A stretch of 64,000 nt of DNA from CAYXAA01 sp964462985 (GCA_964462985.1 CAYXAA010000001.1:124001-188000), one strand, 5' to 3'. Positions 35,649 through 44,492 are shown, counted from the first letter of the stretch. Notes: generated by a model from the letters alone, not told the origin. Numbers and translations are program-made.

Positions 35649-36794
35649 ATGTCTTACTTTTCAGGACTTTCCGGACTTAGCGGCCTTAGCGGACTGTCGG
35701 GACTTAGCGGACTCTCCGGCCTCAGCGGACTTTCTGGACTGGGCGGGCTCAACCTCACCGGCCTCGGAAGCTTCACCGGTGGCGCTGCACCAAGTTCCCT
35801 CATGGCCCAAGGGCTGCTGACCAGCGCCCAGGCGATCATGCATGTGGCAATGACGGATCCCGACTCCGGCCACGACAGGACCACTGCCGGGCCACCCGCC
35901 TTCAGGCCGCTGCCGTTCAGCGACGCAGGGAATATGGCCGCTTGGGAAGCATGGGTGCGTGCCTCCCTCTATCTCACAGATTTCATCCGCGGTCTGGACT
36001 GGACGGTCAGCCGTGACGAGCAGAGCATCACCCTGCGTTATGAAGGTAGCGAGTTCTTTTCGGTCGCGCGCCCGTGTGCTGAGCTGTTCGATCGCCAGCT
36101 GGAACTGATGCGCGGCTACATCGACCAACGGGCTGAACGCGCGGTGGAAATCGTCTCGCAGATCGGGTTTCCGATAGACTATTTCGGGATGATTCTGGGC
36201 CTGAACGGGCCGCGGAACCGCTACACTTTAGAGCTGATCACGATCACGCAAGTGCTCGCCTCGCATGTGGCCATGGTGGTCAAGCATCACCTCGCCTGCC
36301 GCCGTCCGGACCGGATCGGCGCGCTCATGATGCCACCAATCGTCACTCCCGGACACGGCACTTTCCCCAGCGCCCACGCGACGGAAGCGTTTGCCGTCGC
36401 TCAGGTTCTCGACGGCCTGCTGAATGTCGTCCCCGACCACTATCCGGACGCGGACACGCGCAAGTCGCTCATCTGGAAGCAGGCGGAGCGTATCGCGGTC
36501 AACCGAACCGTTGCTGGAGTGCACTTTCCGATCGACACTTGGGCCGGTGCCGCGCTCGGATCCGTCGTCGGGCGCCTCGTGCTGGCGAAATGCGATGTTC
36601 TCAAGGAAGTCGGCGGTTTCTCCTATACTGCGAAGGACGGCGATTTCCGTCTCCACGACTTCATGCGTCACCCGGAAGCCCATGGAGTTGATTCCCTCAC
36701 GCCCCTCCAGATCGAGTGCAGCGACCTGTTCGGCTGGCTGTGGCGCGAGGTGACGGCGGAGTTTGCCGTCGCCACGCAAGAGGGTGGAGTATGA
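35649..36794 (+). CDS. PAP2/vanadium-haloperoxidase-like protein with N-terminal SGL repeats
   Basis: This 381-residue protein carries the complete acid-phosphatase/vanadate-pocket signature: Lys212 and Arg219-Pro220 (K-x6-RP), PSAH at 240-243 (His243), and RTVAGVHFPID with Arg286, His292 and Asp296. It therefore probably binds phosphate or vanadate and acts as haloperoxidase or phosphatase. Residues 5-31 are nine uninterrupted Ser-Gly-Leu triplets followed by GGL and TGL. No signal peptide or membrane span is visible; soluble vanadium haloperoxidases share this. Its stop overlaps the protease start (ATGA), so the two are translationally coupled. Which of the two activities it has cannot be told from motifs. 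Confidence 0.83.
   Translation: MSYFSGLSGLSGLSGLSGLSGLSGLSGLSGLGGLNLTGLGSFTGGAAPSSLMAQGLLTSAQAIMHVAMTDPDSGHDRTTAGPPAFRPLPFSDAGNMAAWEAWVRASLYLTDFIRGLDWTVSRDEQSITLRYEGSEFFSVARPCAELFDRQLELMRGYIDQRAERAVEIVSQIGFPIDYFGMILGLNGPRNRYTLELITITQVLASHVAMVVKHHLACRRPDRIGALMMPPIVTPGHGTFPSAHATEAFAVAQVLDGLLNVVPDHYPDADTRKSLIWKQAERIAVNRTVAGVHFPIDTWAGAALGSVVGRLVLAKCDVLKEVGGFSYTAKDGDFRLHDFMRHPEAHGVDSLTPLQIECSDLFGWLWREVTAEFAVATQEGGV
35661..35741 (+). repeat. coding tandem repeat, nine Ser-Gly-Leu triplets
   Basis: Nine 9-base units encode SGL nine times in a row at residues 5-31. Serine is spelled TCA, TCC, AGC, TCG and TCT; glycine GGA or GGC; leucine CTT, CTG or CTC. The DNA units have drifted while the peptide period is exact, which argues for selection on the protein. 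The tract is also a Gly-Leu-Ser repeat with Gly at every third position. Confidence 0.9.
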
Positions 36795-38950
36795 CCGGCG
36801 GTCTCCATCGCGCTGCCGGCGGGCCGCAGGAGATTGTCGGCCCCTACGAAGAATGGGTCTATGGCACCGGTCGCCATTACGCGCTGCCGACGATCCGGGA
36901 CGTGGACAGCGACCTGCTGTCGGGTCTCCTCGAAATTCCAGGCGGCGCGACGCTTGACGAACTCCGCAAGGTGCGCAACTTGAGCCGCGTCTGGTTTCCA
37001 ACGCTTTGGGAACCAGGGACCCCCGACTGCCGGTACGATTTCATCCCGTTCGTGTTCCGACTGCCGGACAAATCCGTCAGATCACTCGGCGAGTCTGGGC
37101 TTGTTGAGGAACTGATAGGGCTCGGCGAGGATTTTTCCGGGTGCGGATTTGCTCCCTTCGCCGACAGACAGAGGATCCGGCCGCGCTACCGGATCAACGT
37201 TCCGATCGCCGGAGAGGCCTTCAACGCGGATTTCTGCGAGCCGGACCACGAGCCTTCTGACAAGGTTGACACGGCAGACACCGGCGACCGGGGCGATCAG
37301 GCACCGTTGGTCATTGTCGCCGTCATCGATGACGGGATCCCGTTCGCCCACCGCACTCTGCGCGACAGCGAGGGGCGTACGCGGGTGCACTATTGCTGGT
37401 ACCAGTCCGCGCACCGTCCGGCGACCAGCGATGCAGCCGGTAAAACGAGTCCGGTCCTGTTCGGCCGTGAGTTCGCCCGAACCGCAATCGACGGTCTGAT
37501 CGAAGCATTCGGGCACGACGAAGACGTTCTCTATAACGAGGCCGGGGCGTCCGTTCACGGCCCGGCCTTCGGACCGTCACTCCATCACCTCACCTCACAT
37601 GGGTCCCACGTCCTCGATCTGGCGGCCGGCACACGCAGCGGTGAAGATTGCGACCGCGTGCGCATCGTCGCCGTGCAACTTCCAGAGGCCGTCACCCTCG
37701 ACACTTCGGGGTTCGGCAAGGAGGCGCACATCTTGAGCGCCTTCCATTATGTCTTCGAGCGCGCCGACCGGATCGCCCGCGCCAATGGGACCGACAGCCT
37801 GCCGCTCGTCATCAATTTCAGCTACGGCTACACTGGCGGCCCGCACGATGGCACCGACCGGCTCGAACTGGCGATCCGTGATCTGATTGTCAAACGCCGG
37901 AGTAAGGCACCGACCGCTCTGGTGATGCCGTCCGGAAACACCTTCCTCGACGCCCTGCACGGTGTCATCGACGAGGAGCTGTTCAGCAAGGATCGCTTCG
38001 ACATTCCCTGGCGCATCCAGCCCGACGACCGCACCTCGAACTACCTCGAGATCTGGTTTCCCGAGATCGACGCCATCGGCGACTTCGGCATCAAGGTGAT
38101 CGATCCCTCAGGCCGGGAAGGGTTTTCACGCCCGTCGCTGGACGCGAGCGGCCGGGATGCGGCGGGCAGCCCGGTCGAAACGGCGCCCATCGCGTTCAGC
38201 GATGGCCGGATCATCGGCCAGTTTGCAGCCGAGCGGTATCAGGGCCGGCGCTGGCGGCTGGTGATCGCGCTCGCGCCGACGGCACCCGACGATCCGGCCC
38301 TGCCGGCAACGCCCCCCGGCCTGTGGACGGTCGCGCTCAGCAGGCGCCCCGGAACCCATCTGGAAGGGCCGATCCACTGCCGGATCCACCGCGACATCGA
38401 TGTTGGCATCAGACATCCGATCGGCGCGCGCCAGAGCTACTTCGACGACTGGCGCGACAAGCCGTTCGCAGACGACGGCTCGCTGGCCCAATCCGATCCG
38501 CCGACGAGCTTCGTCAAGCGCTTCGGAAGTCTCAACGGCATTGCGACCCACGACAAGACGACGCTGACGGCAGGTTTTGTCCAGCATACCGGCCAACCGG
38601 CATCCTATAGTTCCGCCGGCGACCTTGCGGCCGTGAGCGCGCGAGTCCTGTGCTCGGCGACGTCCGAAAGATCCTCGCTCAACCGCGGCACCCGGGCGGC
38701 GGGAATGCGCAGCGGCGCCGTATTCTCGCAATCAGGCACCAGCACGGCTGCCCCGCAGGTCGCCCGCGCACTCGCAAGATGCTTTCTTGAGCGAAGCGCC
38801 GGTGTCCTCGTGGCTGCCGCGGCCGGCAATTACGTGTCACTGCTGGAGGGTCGAAAGCCGCCGAAGAAAGACCGGGCCCGCCTCGGGATGGTGATGCTGG
38901 GTGCTTCCGACCTCCGCGCCCCTACCGAACCGGGGGCCCCTGAAGCGTGA
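36791..38950 (+). CDS. subtilisin-like (S8 family) serine protease, divergent
   Basis: This 719-residue protein has a recognisable subtilase triad: Asp180 in VAVIDDGIPFAHR, His270 in SHGSHVLDLAAG, and Ser651 in SGTSTAAPQVARAL, with a probable oxyanion Asn383 in MPSGNTF. The spacing is unusual: about 180 residues precede the Asp and 380 lie between His and Ser, including a beta-rich insert around 400-540. There is no signal peptide, so it is probably cytosolic or exported by another route. It overlaps the haloperoxidase-like gene by 4 bases. The coupled expression suggests that the haloperoxidase, perhaps its SGL tract, is a substrate or partner. Confidence 0.83.
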   Translation: MTGGLHRAAGGPQEIVGPYEEWVYGTGRHYALPTIRDVDSDLLSGLLEIPGGATLDELRKVRNLSRVWFPTLWEPGTPDCRYDFIPFVFRLPDKSVRSLGESGLVEELIGLGEDFSGCGFAPFADRQRIRPRYRINVPIAGEAFNADFCEPDHEPSDKVDTADTGDRGDQAPLVIVAVIDDGIPFAHRTLRDSEGRTRVHYCWYQSAHRPATSDAAGKTSPVLFGREFARTAIDGLIEAFGHDEDVLYNEAGASVHGPAFGPSLHHLTSHGSHVLDLAAGTRSGEDCDRVRIVAVQLPEAVTLDTSGFGKEAHILSAFHYVFERADRIARANGTDSLPLVINFSYGYTGGPHDGTDRLELAIRDLIVKRRSKAPTALVMPSGNTFLDALHGVIDEELFSKDRFDIPWRIQPDDRTSNYLEIWFPEIDAIGDFGIKVIDPSGREGFSRPSLDASGRDAAGSPVETAPIAFSDGRIIGQFAAERYQGRRWRLVIALAPTAPDDPALPATPPGLWTVALSRRPGTHLEGPIHCRIHRDIDVGIRHPIGARQSYFDDWRDKPFADDGSLAQSDPPTSFVKRFGSLNGIATHDKTTLTAGFVQHTGQPASYSSAGDLAAVSARVLCSATSERSSLNRGTRAAGMRSGAVFSQSGTSTAAPQVARALARCFLERSAGVLVAAAAGNYVSLLEGRKPPKKDRARLGMVMLGASDLRAPTEPGAPEA

Positions 38951-39179
38951 TCAACACGTCAGTGCCTGAGGTTCCAAGCGGTAGAGCACGAACGCTGCCG
39001 CCGGCTTCGTGAGCGCGTCCACTGCGCGCCGTCTGGCGACAACGCAGCCTTCATCCGACACCTGCACGCATCGCATGCTGCCTCTTCAAATAGCTCACGA
39101 AGTGGTGTAAGGGGCCGCGCTGTCGGACTGCAAGGGCGATTATCGACCTTGCCTGGCAAACCATCCCGAAGAGGCGATC
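38951..39179. other. intergenic region before the ABC-2 exporter genes
   Basis: 229 bases with no frame of interest and no clear hairpin or palindrome. It must hold the end of the protease operon and the promoter of the exporter genes. Confidence 0.4.
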
Positions 39180-40208
39180 ATGAACGGCACGGCAACCGCA
39201 AGGGACGAGATGCTGTCTGCGGACCGGCGTCTGCCGTTCGCCATCACGGCGCGCGGGCTGGTGCGGCATTTCGGTGACGTGAAGGCCGTCGACGGCATCA
39301 ACCTCGACGTGCCGCGCGGCATGATTTTCGCCATTCTCGGCCCGAACGGCGCCGGCAAGACGACGCTGATCCGCATGCTGGCGACACTGCTGACGCCGGA
39401 CGGCGGCTCAGCCAAGGTGATGGGGCACGACCTCGTCGCCGAGCCTCATGCCGTGCGTGCATCGATTGCGATGACCGGGCAGTTCGCCTCACTCGACGAG
39501 GATCTCACCGCACGTGAGAACCTCGTCCTCCTTGCGCGACTTTGGGGCTTCCGCGGACGGGCGGCCAAGGCGCGGGCCGACGAGCTGCTGGCGGCTTTCG
39601 AGCTCTCGGACGCAGCCAAGCGTCAAGTGAAGAACTTTTCCGGCGGCATGCGGCGCAGGCTCGACATTGCCGCCTCGCTGGTCGTCACACCGGGCATCCT
39701 GTTCCTCGACGAACCGACCACGGGGCTCGACCCCAAGGCTCGGCAGCGGGTGTGGCGGATGATCCGCGAGCTCGCTCAGACCGGGGTGACGATCCTGCTC
39801 ACCACGCAGTATCTCGAGGAAGCCGACCAGCTCGCCGCGCGCATCGCCGTTATCGACCAGGGCCGAAAGATCGCCGAAGGCACCAGCCGCGAGCTCAAGG
39901 CGGCGATCGGCTCCGGCTTCCTGCATGTGGCGCCGGCAGACCCGGCCGAGATCGACCGGGCGGCGGCGCTGCTGGGCGCGCAGCTCGGAGCCACCGTGCA
40001 GCGCAGCGCCGAAGGCGCGCAATTGTCCGTCATGACATCCTCGGCCCGACAGGCCAACGAGGCGCTCGCGGCGCTGATGGCCGCAGGCATTGAAATCTCG
40101 GACTTCTCCATGGGTTCGCCGAGCCTTGACGAGGTGTTCTTCGCGCTGACCGGCACCCCTGCCGAAGATCAGCCCTCGGACCAAGATCAGAAGGAGGCCG
40201 CGCAATGA
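39180..40208 (+). CDS. ABC exporter ATP-binding protein (DrrA type)
   Basis: This 342-residue ATPase has Walker A GPNGAGKTT (about 58-66), signature NFSGGMRRRLDIA, Walker B ILFLDEPTTGLD and the switch His region. The C-terminal extension after residue 240 (ASLDEVFFALTG-type element near SPSLDEVFFALTG) is typical of daunorubicin-resistance DrrA proteins. It pairs with the overlapping permease gene (ATGA at 40205-40208). The exported compound is unknown; drug or lipid-like cargo is usual for this group. Confidence 0.88.
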   Translation: MNGTATARDEMLSADRRLPFAITARGLVRHFGDVKAVDGINLDVPRGMIFAILGPNGAGKTTLIRMLATLLTPDGGSAKVMGHDLVAEPHAVRASIAMTGQFASLDEDLTARENLVLLARLWGFRGRAAKARADELLAAFELSDAAKRQVKNFSGGMRRRLDIAASLVVTPGILFLDEPTTGLDPKARQRVWRMIRELAQTGVTILLTTQYLEEADQLAARIAVIDQGRKIAEGTSRELKAAIGSGFLHVAPADPAEIDRAAALLGAQLGATVQRSAEGAQLSVMTSSARQANEALAALMAAGIEISDFSMGSPSLDEVFFALTGTPAEDQPSDQDQKEAAQ

Positions 40209-41008
40209 GGGAGGTCAGTCCCGCCACGCTCACGGCCGTCAAGGCGCCGCATCCGCCCTCGGCCTTTTCCAACGCGCTCGCCTTCGGCTGGCGGGCCGTG
40301 CTCAAGTTCAAGCACGTGCCGGAGCAGCTGTTCGACCTGGTGATGACGCCGCTGATGTTCACGCTGCTGTTCACGTTCGTGTTCGGCGGCGCCCTGGCCG
40401 GCTCGCCGGGCGACTATCTGCAGTTCTTCCTGCCCGGGATCCTTGTGCAGACGGTGGTGTTCAATTCCGTCTATTCCGGCATGGGACTGTCGACGGACCT
40501 GTCCAAGGGCCTGTTCGAGCGCTTCCGCACGCTTCCGATTTGGCAGCTGTCTCCTTTTGCGGGGCTGATGGTAGGTGACGTGCTGCGGCATGCGATCGCC
40601 GGCCTGATCATCCTGAGCATCGGCCTCGTCCTCGGCTACCGGCCGGAGGCCGGCGTTCTGGGCGTCGTTCTCGCTTTCCTGCTGCTGTTCGCGATCGGTT
40701 TCGGCACCGGCTGGATCTTCCTTGTGCTCGGTCTTCTCATCCGCACGCCGATGACTGTGATGACAATCGGCTTCACCTTCGCCTTTCCGCTGGTGTTTGC
40801 CTCCAACATCATGGTGCGGCCTGAGACGATGCCCGGATGGTTGGAGGCGTTTGTCGTGCGCAATCCGGTCTCGCATATGACGACCGCCCTGCGTGGGCTG
40901 ATGGCGGGCACAGCTACCACCGGCGACGTCGCCCTGGCGCTCGTCGCCCCGGTCCTGCTCTCGATCGTGCTGGCGCCCGTCGTGTTGTGGCTTTATAGGC
41001 GGAACTGA
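40205..41008 (+). CDS. ABC-2 type exporter permease (DrrB type)
   Basis: This 267-residue membrane protein with six hydrophobic segments contains LFDLVMTPLMFTLLFTFVFG near residue 40 and the DrrB-like PGILVQTVVFNSVYSGMGLS, then FRTLPIWQLSPFAGLMVGD. It forms the channel of the two-gene exporter with the upstream ATPase, with which it overlaps by 4 bases. It resembles antibiotic self-resistance transporters, but no biosynthetic genes are adjacent. Confidence 0.86.
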   Translation: MREVSPATLTAVKAPHPPSAFSNALAFGWRAVLKFKHVPEQLFDLVMTPLMFTLLFTFVFGGALAGSPGDYLQFFLPGILVQTVVFNSVYSGMGLSTDLSKGLFERFRTLPIWQLSPFAGLMVGDVLRHAIAGLIILSIGLVLGYRPEAGVLGVVLAFLLLFAIGFGTGWIFLVLGLLIRTPMTVMTIGFTFAFPLVFASNIMVRPETMPGWLEAFVVRNPVSHMTTALRGLMAGTATTGDVALALVAPVLLSIVLAPVVLWLYRRN

Positions 41009-41055
41009 CAGTCCTCCGCCGGCTTGAGCACGATCGTTCGCGACGATGGCGCGGC

Positions 41056-41448
41056 CTATTCCTCGAACCGACTCGCGGGGTCGCGATCACGTTCGTAGCA
41101 CCGCTTGAGCGGGAACGGCGGCAGCCAGGACTCGCGACGGACGGTCCAGAGCTCATAGGTTGGCCGCAGTTGGTCGGGGGCGTCGAGAGATCCAAGGTTC
41201 ACCTCGATTTCGTCCCCGCTGCGCCCGAAAACTGGGGAGCCGCAGTGCGGGCAGAAGAACCGGCCGGCGTAGTCACGGGTTTCGCCCTCGATCGACACTG
41301 CGACCTCGGGAAAGATCGCCGAGGCGTGGAAAAGGGCGCCATGGTGCTTGCGACAGTCGAGGCAGTGGCAAATGCCGACCCGGTATGGCGATCCTTCCGC
41401 CACAATTCGAACCTTGCTGCAAAGGCATCCGCCGGTGATTCGGTCCAT
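41056..41448 (-). CDS. GFA family (CENP-V/GFA) zinc-binding protein
   Basis: This 130-residue protein carries the GFA zinc-binding cysteine pattern: GGCLCSKVRI near the N-terminus, GICHCLDCRKHHG (Cys-x-Cys-x2-Cys), and FCPHCGSPVF. The family was named for glutathione-dependent formaldehyde activation, but most members have no proven function. It is on the minus strand facing the exporter genes; the next gene upstream on that strand is soxF, 206 bases away, so it is probably transcribed separately. Confidence 0.87.
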   Translation of the reverse strand: MDRITGGCLCSKVRIVAEGSPYRVGICHCLDCRKHHGALFHASAIFPEVAVSIEGETRDYAGRFFCPHCGSPVFGRSGDEIEVNLGSLDAPDQLRPTYELWTVRRESWLPPFPLKRCYERDRDPASRFEE

Positions 41449-41654
41449 GCTGCGTCTCCTCGGGTGTCGAGCGTCAGTATAGTTATATGGGACGAACTCT
41501 CACCGACGAGCCGGTGTTGTTGCGACGAAGACGCGATCCGAACGGCTCCCATCGCAACGTGGCGTGCGCAGACTTGACCGCGGGCGGTTCAAACCCTTCC
41601 TGGATCTGTGATCGCCTGATCCGTTGTTGTTCGGGCCCCAGCCGCAGCCCGCGT

Positions 41655-42929
41655 TCAGCCAAACAGCTCCGCCGTAAGCCCGGCATACCAACCCGCAGAA
41701 TCCTCGTAGTTTGCGCGCCGCACCGAGGCCGTATCGGTAAGGTCGGACACTTCACTTTCGACCTCCTCGATCTTGTCCGCCGTCGGCCGGTAGCTGCCGC
41801 CGACGAACACACTGTCATCAGCACCGATCAGGCTCCAGCAGCGGTTCTGATAGGAAACCGGCTCCTCCGTTGACGCGAGCAACTCCCGACCGATGACATC
41901 GGCAACCACATTGGCCTGGCTGTTTGCGGCGAAGGCGGATTTCGGCATGTCACCGGCGATCGAGGCATCTCCGAGGACGAAGACCATCGGATCGGCCTGC
42001 GACTTCATCGTGAAGGGGTCTACCGGACAAAAGCCGTTGTCCGCCGTCAAGTCGGCATCAATCGCAATCCGTCCGGCGGTCTGACGCGGGATCACGTTGA
42101 CGAGATCGACCTCGCGGTAGGTCTCGAAACCGGTCTCCACCGTCATTGTCGATGGATCAACCGTGACCAACCCGGAATGGATGGCCGGCGGCATCCATTC
42201 GATCATGCCCGGGTAATGCTTCTCCCAACCCTGCTGGAACAACGGCTGCTTGGAGAACTTGTCCTTGGGATCGATGATCACGATCCTGGCCTGTGTCCGG
42301 CCGGTCGAGGTCAGGCGGTGCGCCATCATCGACACCCTCTCGTATGGACCGGGCGGGCAGCGATAGGGGTTCGGCGGTGCGATGACCACGATAAGGCCTC
42401 CGTCCGGCACGGCGTCGAGCTGGCGCCGCAGCAGTTCCGTCTGCGGGCCCGCCTTCCAGCCGTGCGGCATGCGCTCCTCCGCCTCGCGCGACCAGCCGGG
42501 CACTGAAGCGTAGTCCAGATCGATTCCGGGCGAGAGGACCAGCCGGTCATAGTCAAGAACCGCCCCCCCGTTGAGGGTCACGCGGCGTTGCGCGCGGTCG
42601 ATGGAGACGGCCCTGTCGGCGGCAAGGGTCACGCCCGGCAGATCCGCAATGGCATCATAGCCGTATTGCAGCACCTCGAGCGGCTGAAATCCGCCGAGAT
42701 ATAGATTGGAGTAGAAGCAGGTGGTGTAGGTGGACTGCGGTTCCACGAGGGTGATCTCGATCTCACCGGCGCCCCGTTCGACAAGGCGCCTCAGCACCGA
42801 TGCGCCGCCCGCCCCGCCGCCAACGATCACGACCTTCGGCCGGGCCTGACCGATCGACGGTTTGGGCAACGCGCTCACCGCTGCGGAAAAGCTCGCGGCA
42901 CCGGTGAGGAAATGCCTTCTCGTCAGCAT
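41655..42929 (-). CDS. soxF: SoxF/FccB-like sulfide dehydrogenase flavoprotein
   Basis: This 424-residue periplasmic flavoprotein has a Tat signal (RRHFLTGAASFSA), an FAD-binding VVIVGGGAGGASVL (33-46), and the two cysteines of flavocytochrome c sulfide dehydrogenase: Cys191 in YRCPPGPYE and Cys301 in GFCPVDPF. In related enzymes these form a redox disulfide that reacts with sulfide. It is the last gene of the Sox operon, 12 bases after soxA. The partner cytochrome FccA is not nearby, so electrons may go to SoxXA or the cytochrome encoded at 50637. Confidence 0.88.
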   Translation of the reverse strand: MLTRRHFLTGAASFSAAVSALPKPSIGQARPKVVIVGGGAGGASVLRRLVERGAGEIEITLVEPQSTYTTCFYSNLYLGGFQPLEVLQYGYDAIADLPGVTLAADRAVSIDRAQRRVTLNGGAVLDYDRLVLSPGIDLDYASVPGWSREAEERMPHGWKAGPQTELLRRQLDAVPDGGLIVVIAPPNPYRCPPGPYERVSMMAHRLTSTGRTQARIVIIDPKDKFSKQPLFQQGWEKHYPGMIEWMPPAIHSGLVTVDPSTMTVETGFETYREVDLVNVIPRQTAGRIAIDADLTADNGFCPVDPFTMKSQADPMVFVLGDASIAGDMPKSAFAANSQANVVADVIGRELLASTEEPVSYQNRCWSLIGADDSVFVGGSYRPTADKIEEVESEVSDLTDTASVRRANYEDSAGWYAGLTAELFG

Positions 42930-42941
42930 GGGATCCTCCGA

Positions 42942-43703
42942 TTATCTGCGAATGGCGGGGGTTTCGATGGCGACGCCCTCGGCGCGCTTTGCCAGGAAGA
43001 GTTCCAGGCTCACATACTCGGGCGACCCGTAGTCGAACTGCACGGCCCGCACACCGAAAGCGCAGGACCGCAGGCGGCGATGCAGAGAGCCGACGGTCTG
43101 CCACTCAAGGCGATAGGCCGGATAGCCATTGCCGAGCCCGTAGCTGATCGTGTCGCCGCGCAGCGGCCGCCCGGCGTTGTCGTCGTGGCATTGTGCACAG
43201 GACAGGTTCAGTTGCCCCTGTCGGCGGTGGAAGAACTCTTTGCCGGCCTCGTAGAACGGCGCTGCCGCGCCGCCGGTCGCCACGCGCATCGGCATGCCGA
43301 GTGACTGGCGTGCAACATATGCCGTCAGGGCGAGCAGCGCGTCCGATTCATAATCGAGCCGCTCCGCCCGCTGATGGCGGACCCGGCACAGATTGATGCG
43401 GCCTTCAAGATTGAGAAGATCGCCGCTCTCGGGATCGACGGCCGGATAGCGTGTGGCGACGCCGCGCATGCTGTCCCTGGCCGCGCCGTGGCACGATGCG
43501 CAGGCCTTGCCGGCGGCGCCCTGGACCGTATCCCAGAGACGAGCACCCTCGTCGACCCACAACAGGCCCGGGTTCGCAGCCTCGTCGGCCTGCAGGGCTT
43601 TGAGGTCGTCGCTGAGGAACTCGGTGCCGGACGGCAGCGGCTCGGCATGCAAGCTCGCCGGCATCAGCGCGATCGCAGAGACGATGGCGATGGGAATGAT
43701 CAT
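42942..43703 (-). CDS. soxA: sulfur-oxidation diheme cytochrome SoxA
   Basis: This 253-residue periplasmic c-type cytochrome has a signal peptide (first about 20 residues), two heme motifs CASCH (68-72) and CAQCH (169-173), Cys106, and Cys214 in RSCAFGVRA, the cysteine that in SoxA ligates the active-site heme and forms the enzyme's persulfide. In classical systems SoxXA links a sulfur substrate to the SoxY cysteine. Its start overlaps soxZ by 4 bases. It is canonical in all visible residues, so the enzyme is probably functional. Confidence 0.93.
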   Translation of the reverse strand: MIIPIAIVSAIALMPASLHAEPLPSGTEFLSDDLKALQADEAANPGLLWVDEGARLWDTVQGAAGKACASCHGAARDSMRGVATRYPAVDPESGDLLNLEGRINLCRVRHQRAERLDYESDALLALTAYVARQSLGMPMRVATGGAAAPFYEAGKEFFHRRQGQLNLSCAQCHDDNAGRPLRGDTISYGLGNGYPAYRLEWQTVGSLHRRLRSCAFGVRAVQFDYGSPEYVSLELFLAKRAEGVAIETPAIRR

Positions 43704-44029
43704 TCCGTGACCGTCAGGAGCTTGCTGACCGTGACCACCTCACCGCGGTCGTCCTCCCAGGTGAACACCAGTTCCCCGGACCGGGTGGCGACCGTGTGGA
43801 AGGCAATGAAGGGATTGGCGGCGACACCCTGGGTCAGGTCCATACGGAACACCTCCTCATCCCCATAGGTGACCGTGAACCGCTGGACGATGTGGCGCTG
43901 GATCGGCTGGCCGCGGGCATCGACCCGGTAGCCGGTCTCCATGGGGTGTCGGATGAGAGCCTTGATCTCGATGATCTCGCCGGCCTTGGCCTCGGCCGGC
44001 ATGGATACGCGTGCAGGCGCCAGTGCCAT
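43700..44029 (-). CDS. soxZ: sulfur-carrier partner SoxZ
   Basis: This 109-residue protein with an immunoglobulin-like fold binds SoxY and positions it for the other enzymes. It has the family's N-terminal IEIKALIRHPMETGYRVD and C-terminal FTWEDDRGEVVTV. The ATG at 44029 has GGGAG upstream; twelve codons of open frame precede it. It has no signal peptide and is probably carried to the periplasm by Tat-exported SoxY. It overlaps soxA. Confidence 0.92.
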   Translation of the reverse strand: MALAPARVSMPAEAKAGEIIEIKALIRHPMETGYRVDARGQPIQRHIVQRFTVTYGDEEVFRMDLTQGVAANPFIAFHTVATRSGELVFTWEDDRGEVVTVSKLLTVTE

Positions 44030-44039
44030 GTGCAGCTCC

Positions 44040-44489
44040 CTATCCACCGTCGATGCAGGCGGCAATGGTGACCACGACCAGCTTGCGGTCGCGCCAGAAG
44101 GTGCCGTCGCTCATCTCGACAAGGGCCGTAACCTCCTGGGAGGCGGCGAGCCGGATGTTCGTTGATACCTTGGCGATGCCGGACCTGGGGCCGAGATGGA
44201 AGGTCAGCAGATGTGCAATCGGGTTCTGCTCGGAGAGAATGTGGATGGCCCGGACGTGATCGTCAGCGGTCATCGGGCTGTCGACCTCGACGGTGGTGTA
44301 TACTGACAGGCCATTTTCTGCGACGGCCGGGATGGTCAGCCGCACGCGGTCGTCGGTGACGGCGGCCCCTTTCGTCAATGCAGCCAGGGCCTCGTCCCGC
44401 ATTTGCGGCGTTGCCGCCCCGAAGCTCGGCAACAGCACCAGTCCGCCGGCGGCACCGGCTCCGATGATGATCTGTCTGCGTGTCGGCAT
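44040..44489 (-). CDS. soxY: sulfur-carrier protein SoxY with atypical C-terminus
   Basis: This 149-residue periplasmic carrier has a Tat signal (MPTRRQIIIGAGAAGG) and the SoxY body (VRLTIPAVAENGLSVYTTVE, NPIAHLLTFHLGPRSG). In standard SoxY the substrate-bearing Cys sits in a C-terminal GGCGG arm. Here the protein ends IAACIDGG, with Cys145 five residues from the end and bulkier flanking residues. The stop codon is unambiguous in the sequence. It lies 10 bases before soxZ. The arm may still work, but its flexibility and partner set are probably altered. Confidence 0.9.
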   Translation of the reverse strand: MPTRRQIIIGAGAAGGLVLLPSFGAATPQMRDEALAALTKGAAVTDDRVRLTIPAVAENGLSVYTTVEVDSPMTADDHVRAIHILSEQNPIAHLLTFHLGPRSGIAKVSTNIRLAASQEVTALVEMSDGTFWRDRKLVVVTIAACIDGG

Positions 44490-44492
44490 CCT

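Noticed and set aside
41487..41655. GGTTCAAACCC-like string suggesting a tRNA T-arm before soxF
   Set aside because: The flanking bases do not form a T stem, and no acceptor, D or anticodon arm is found around it.
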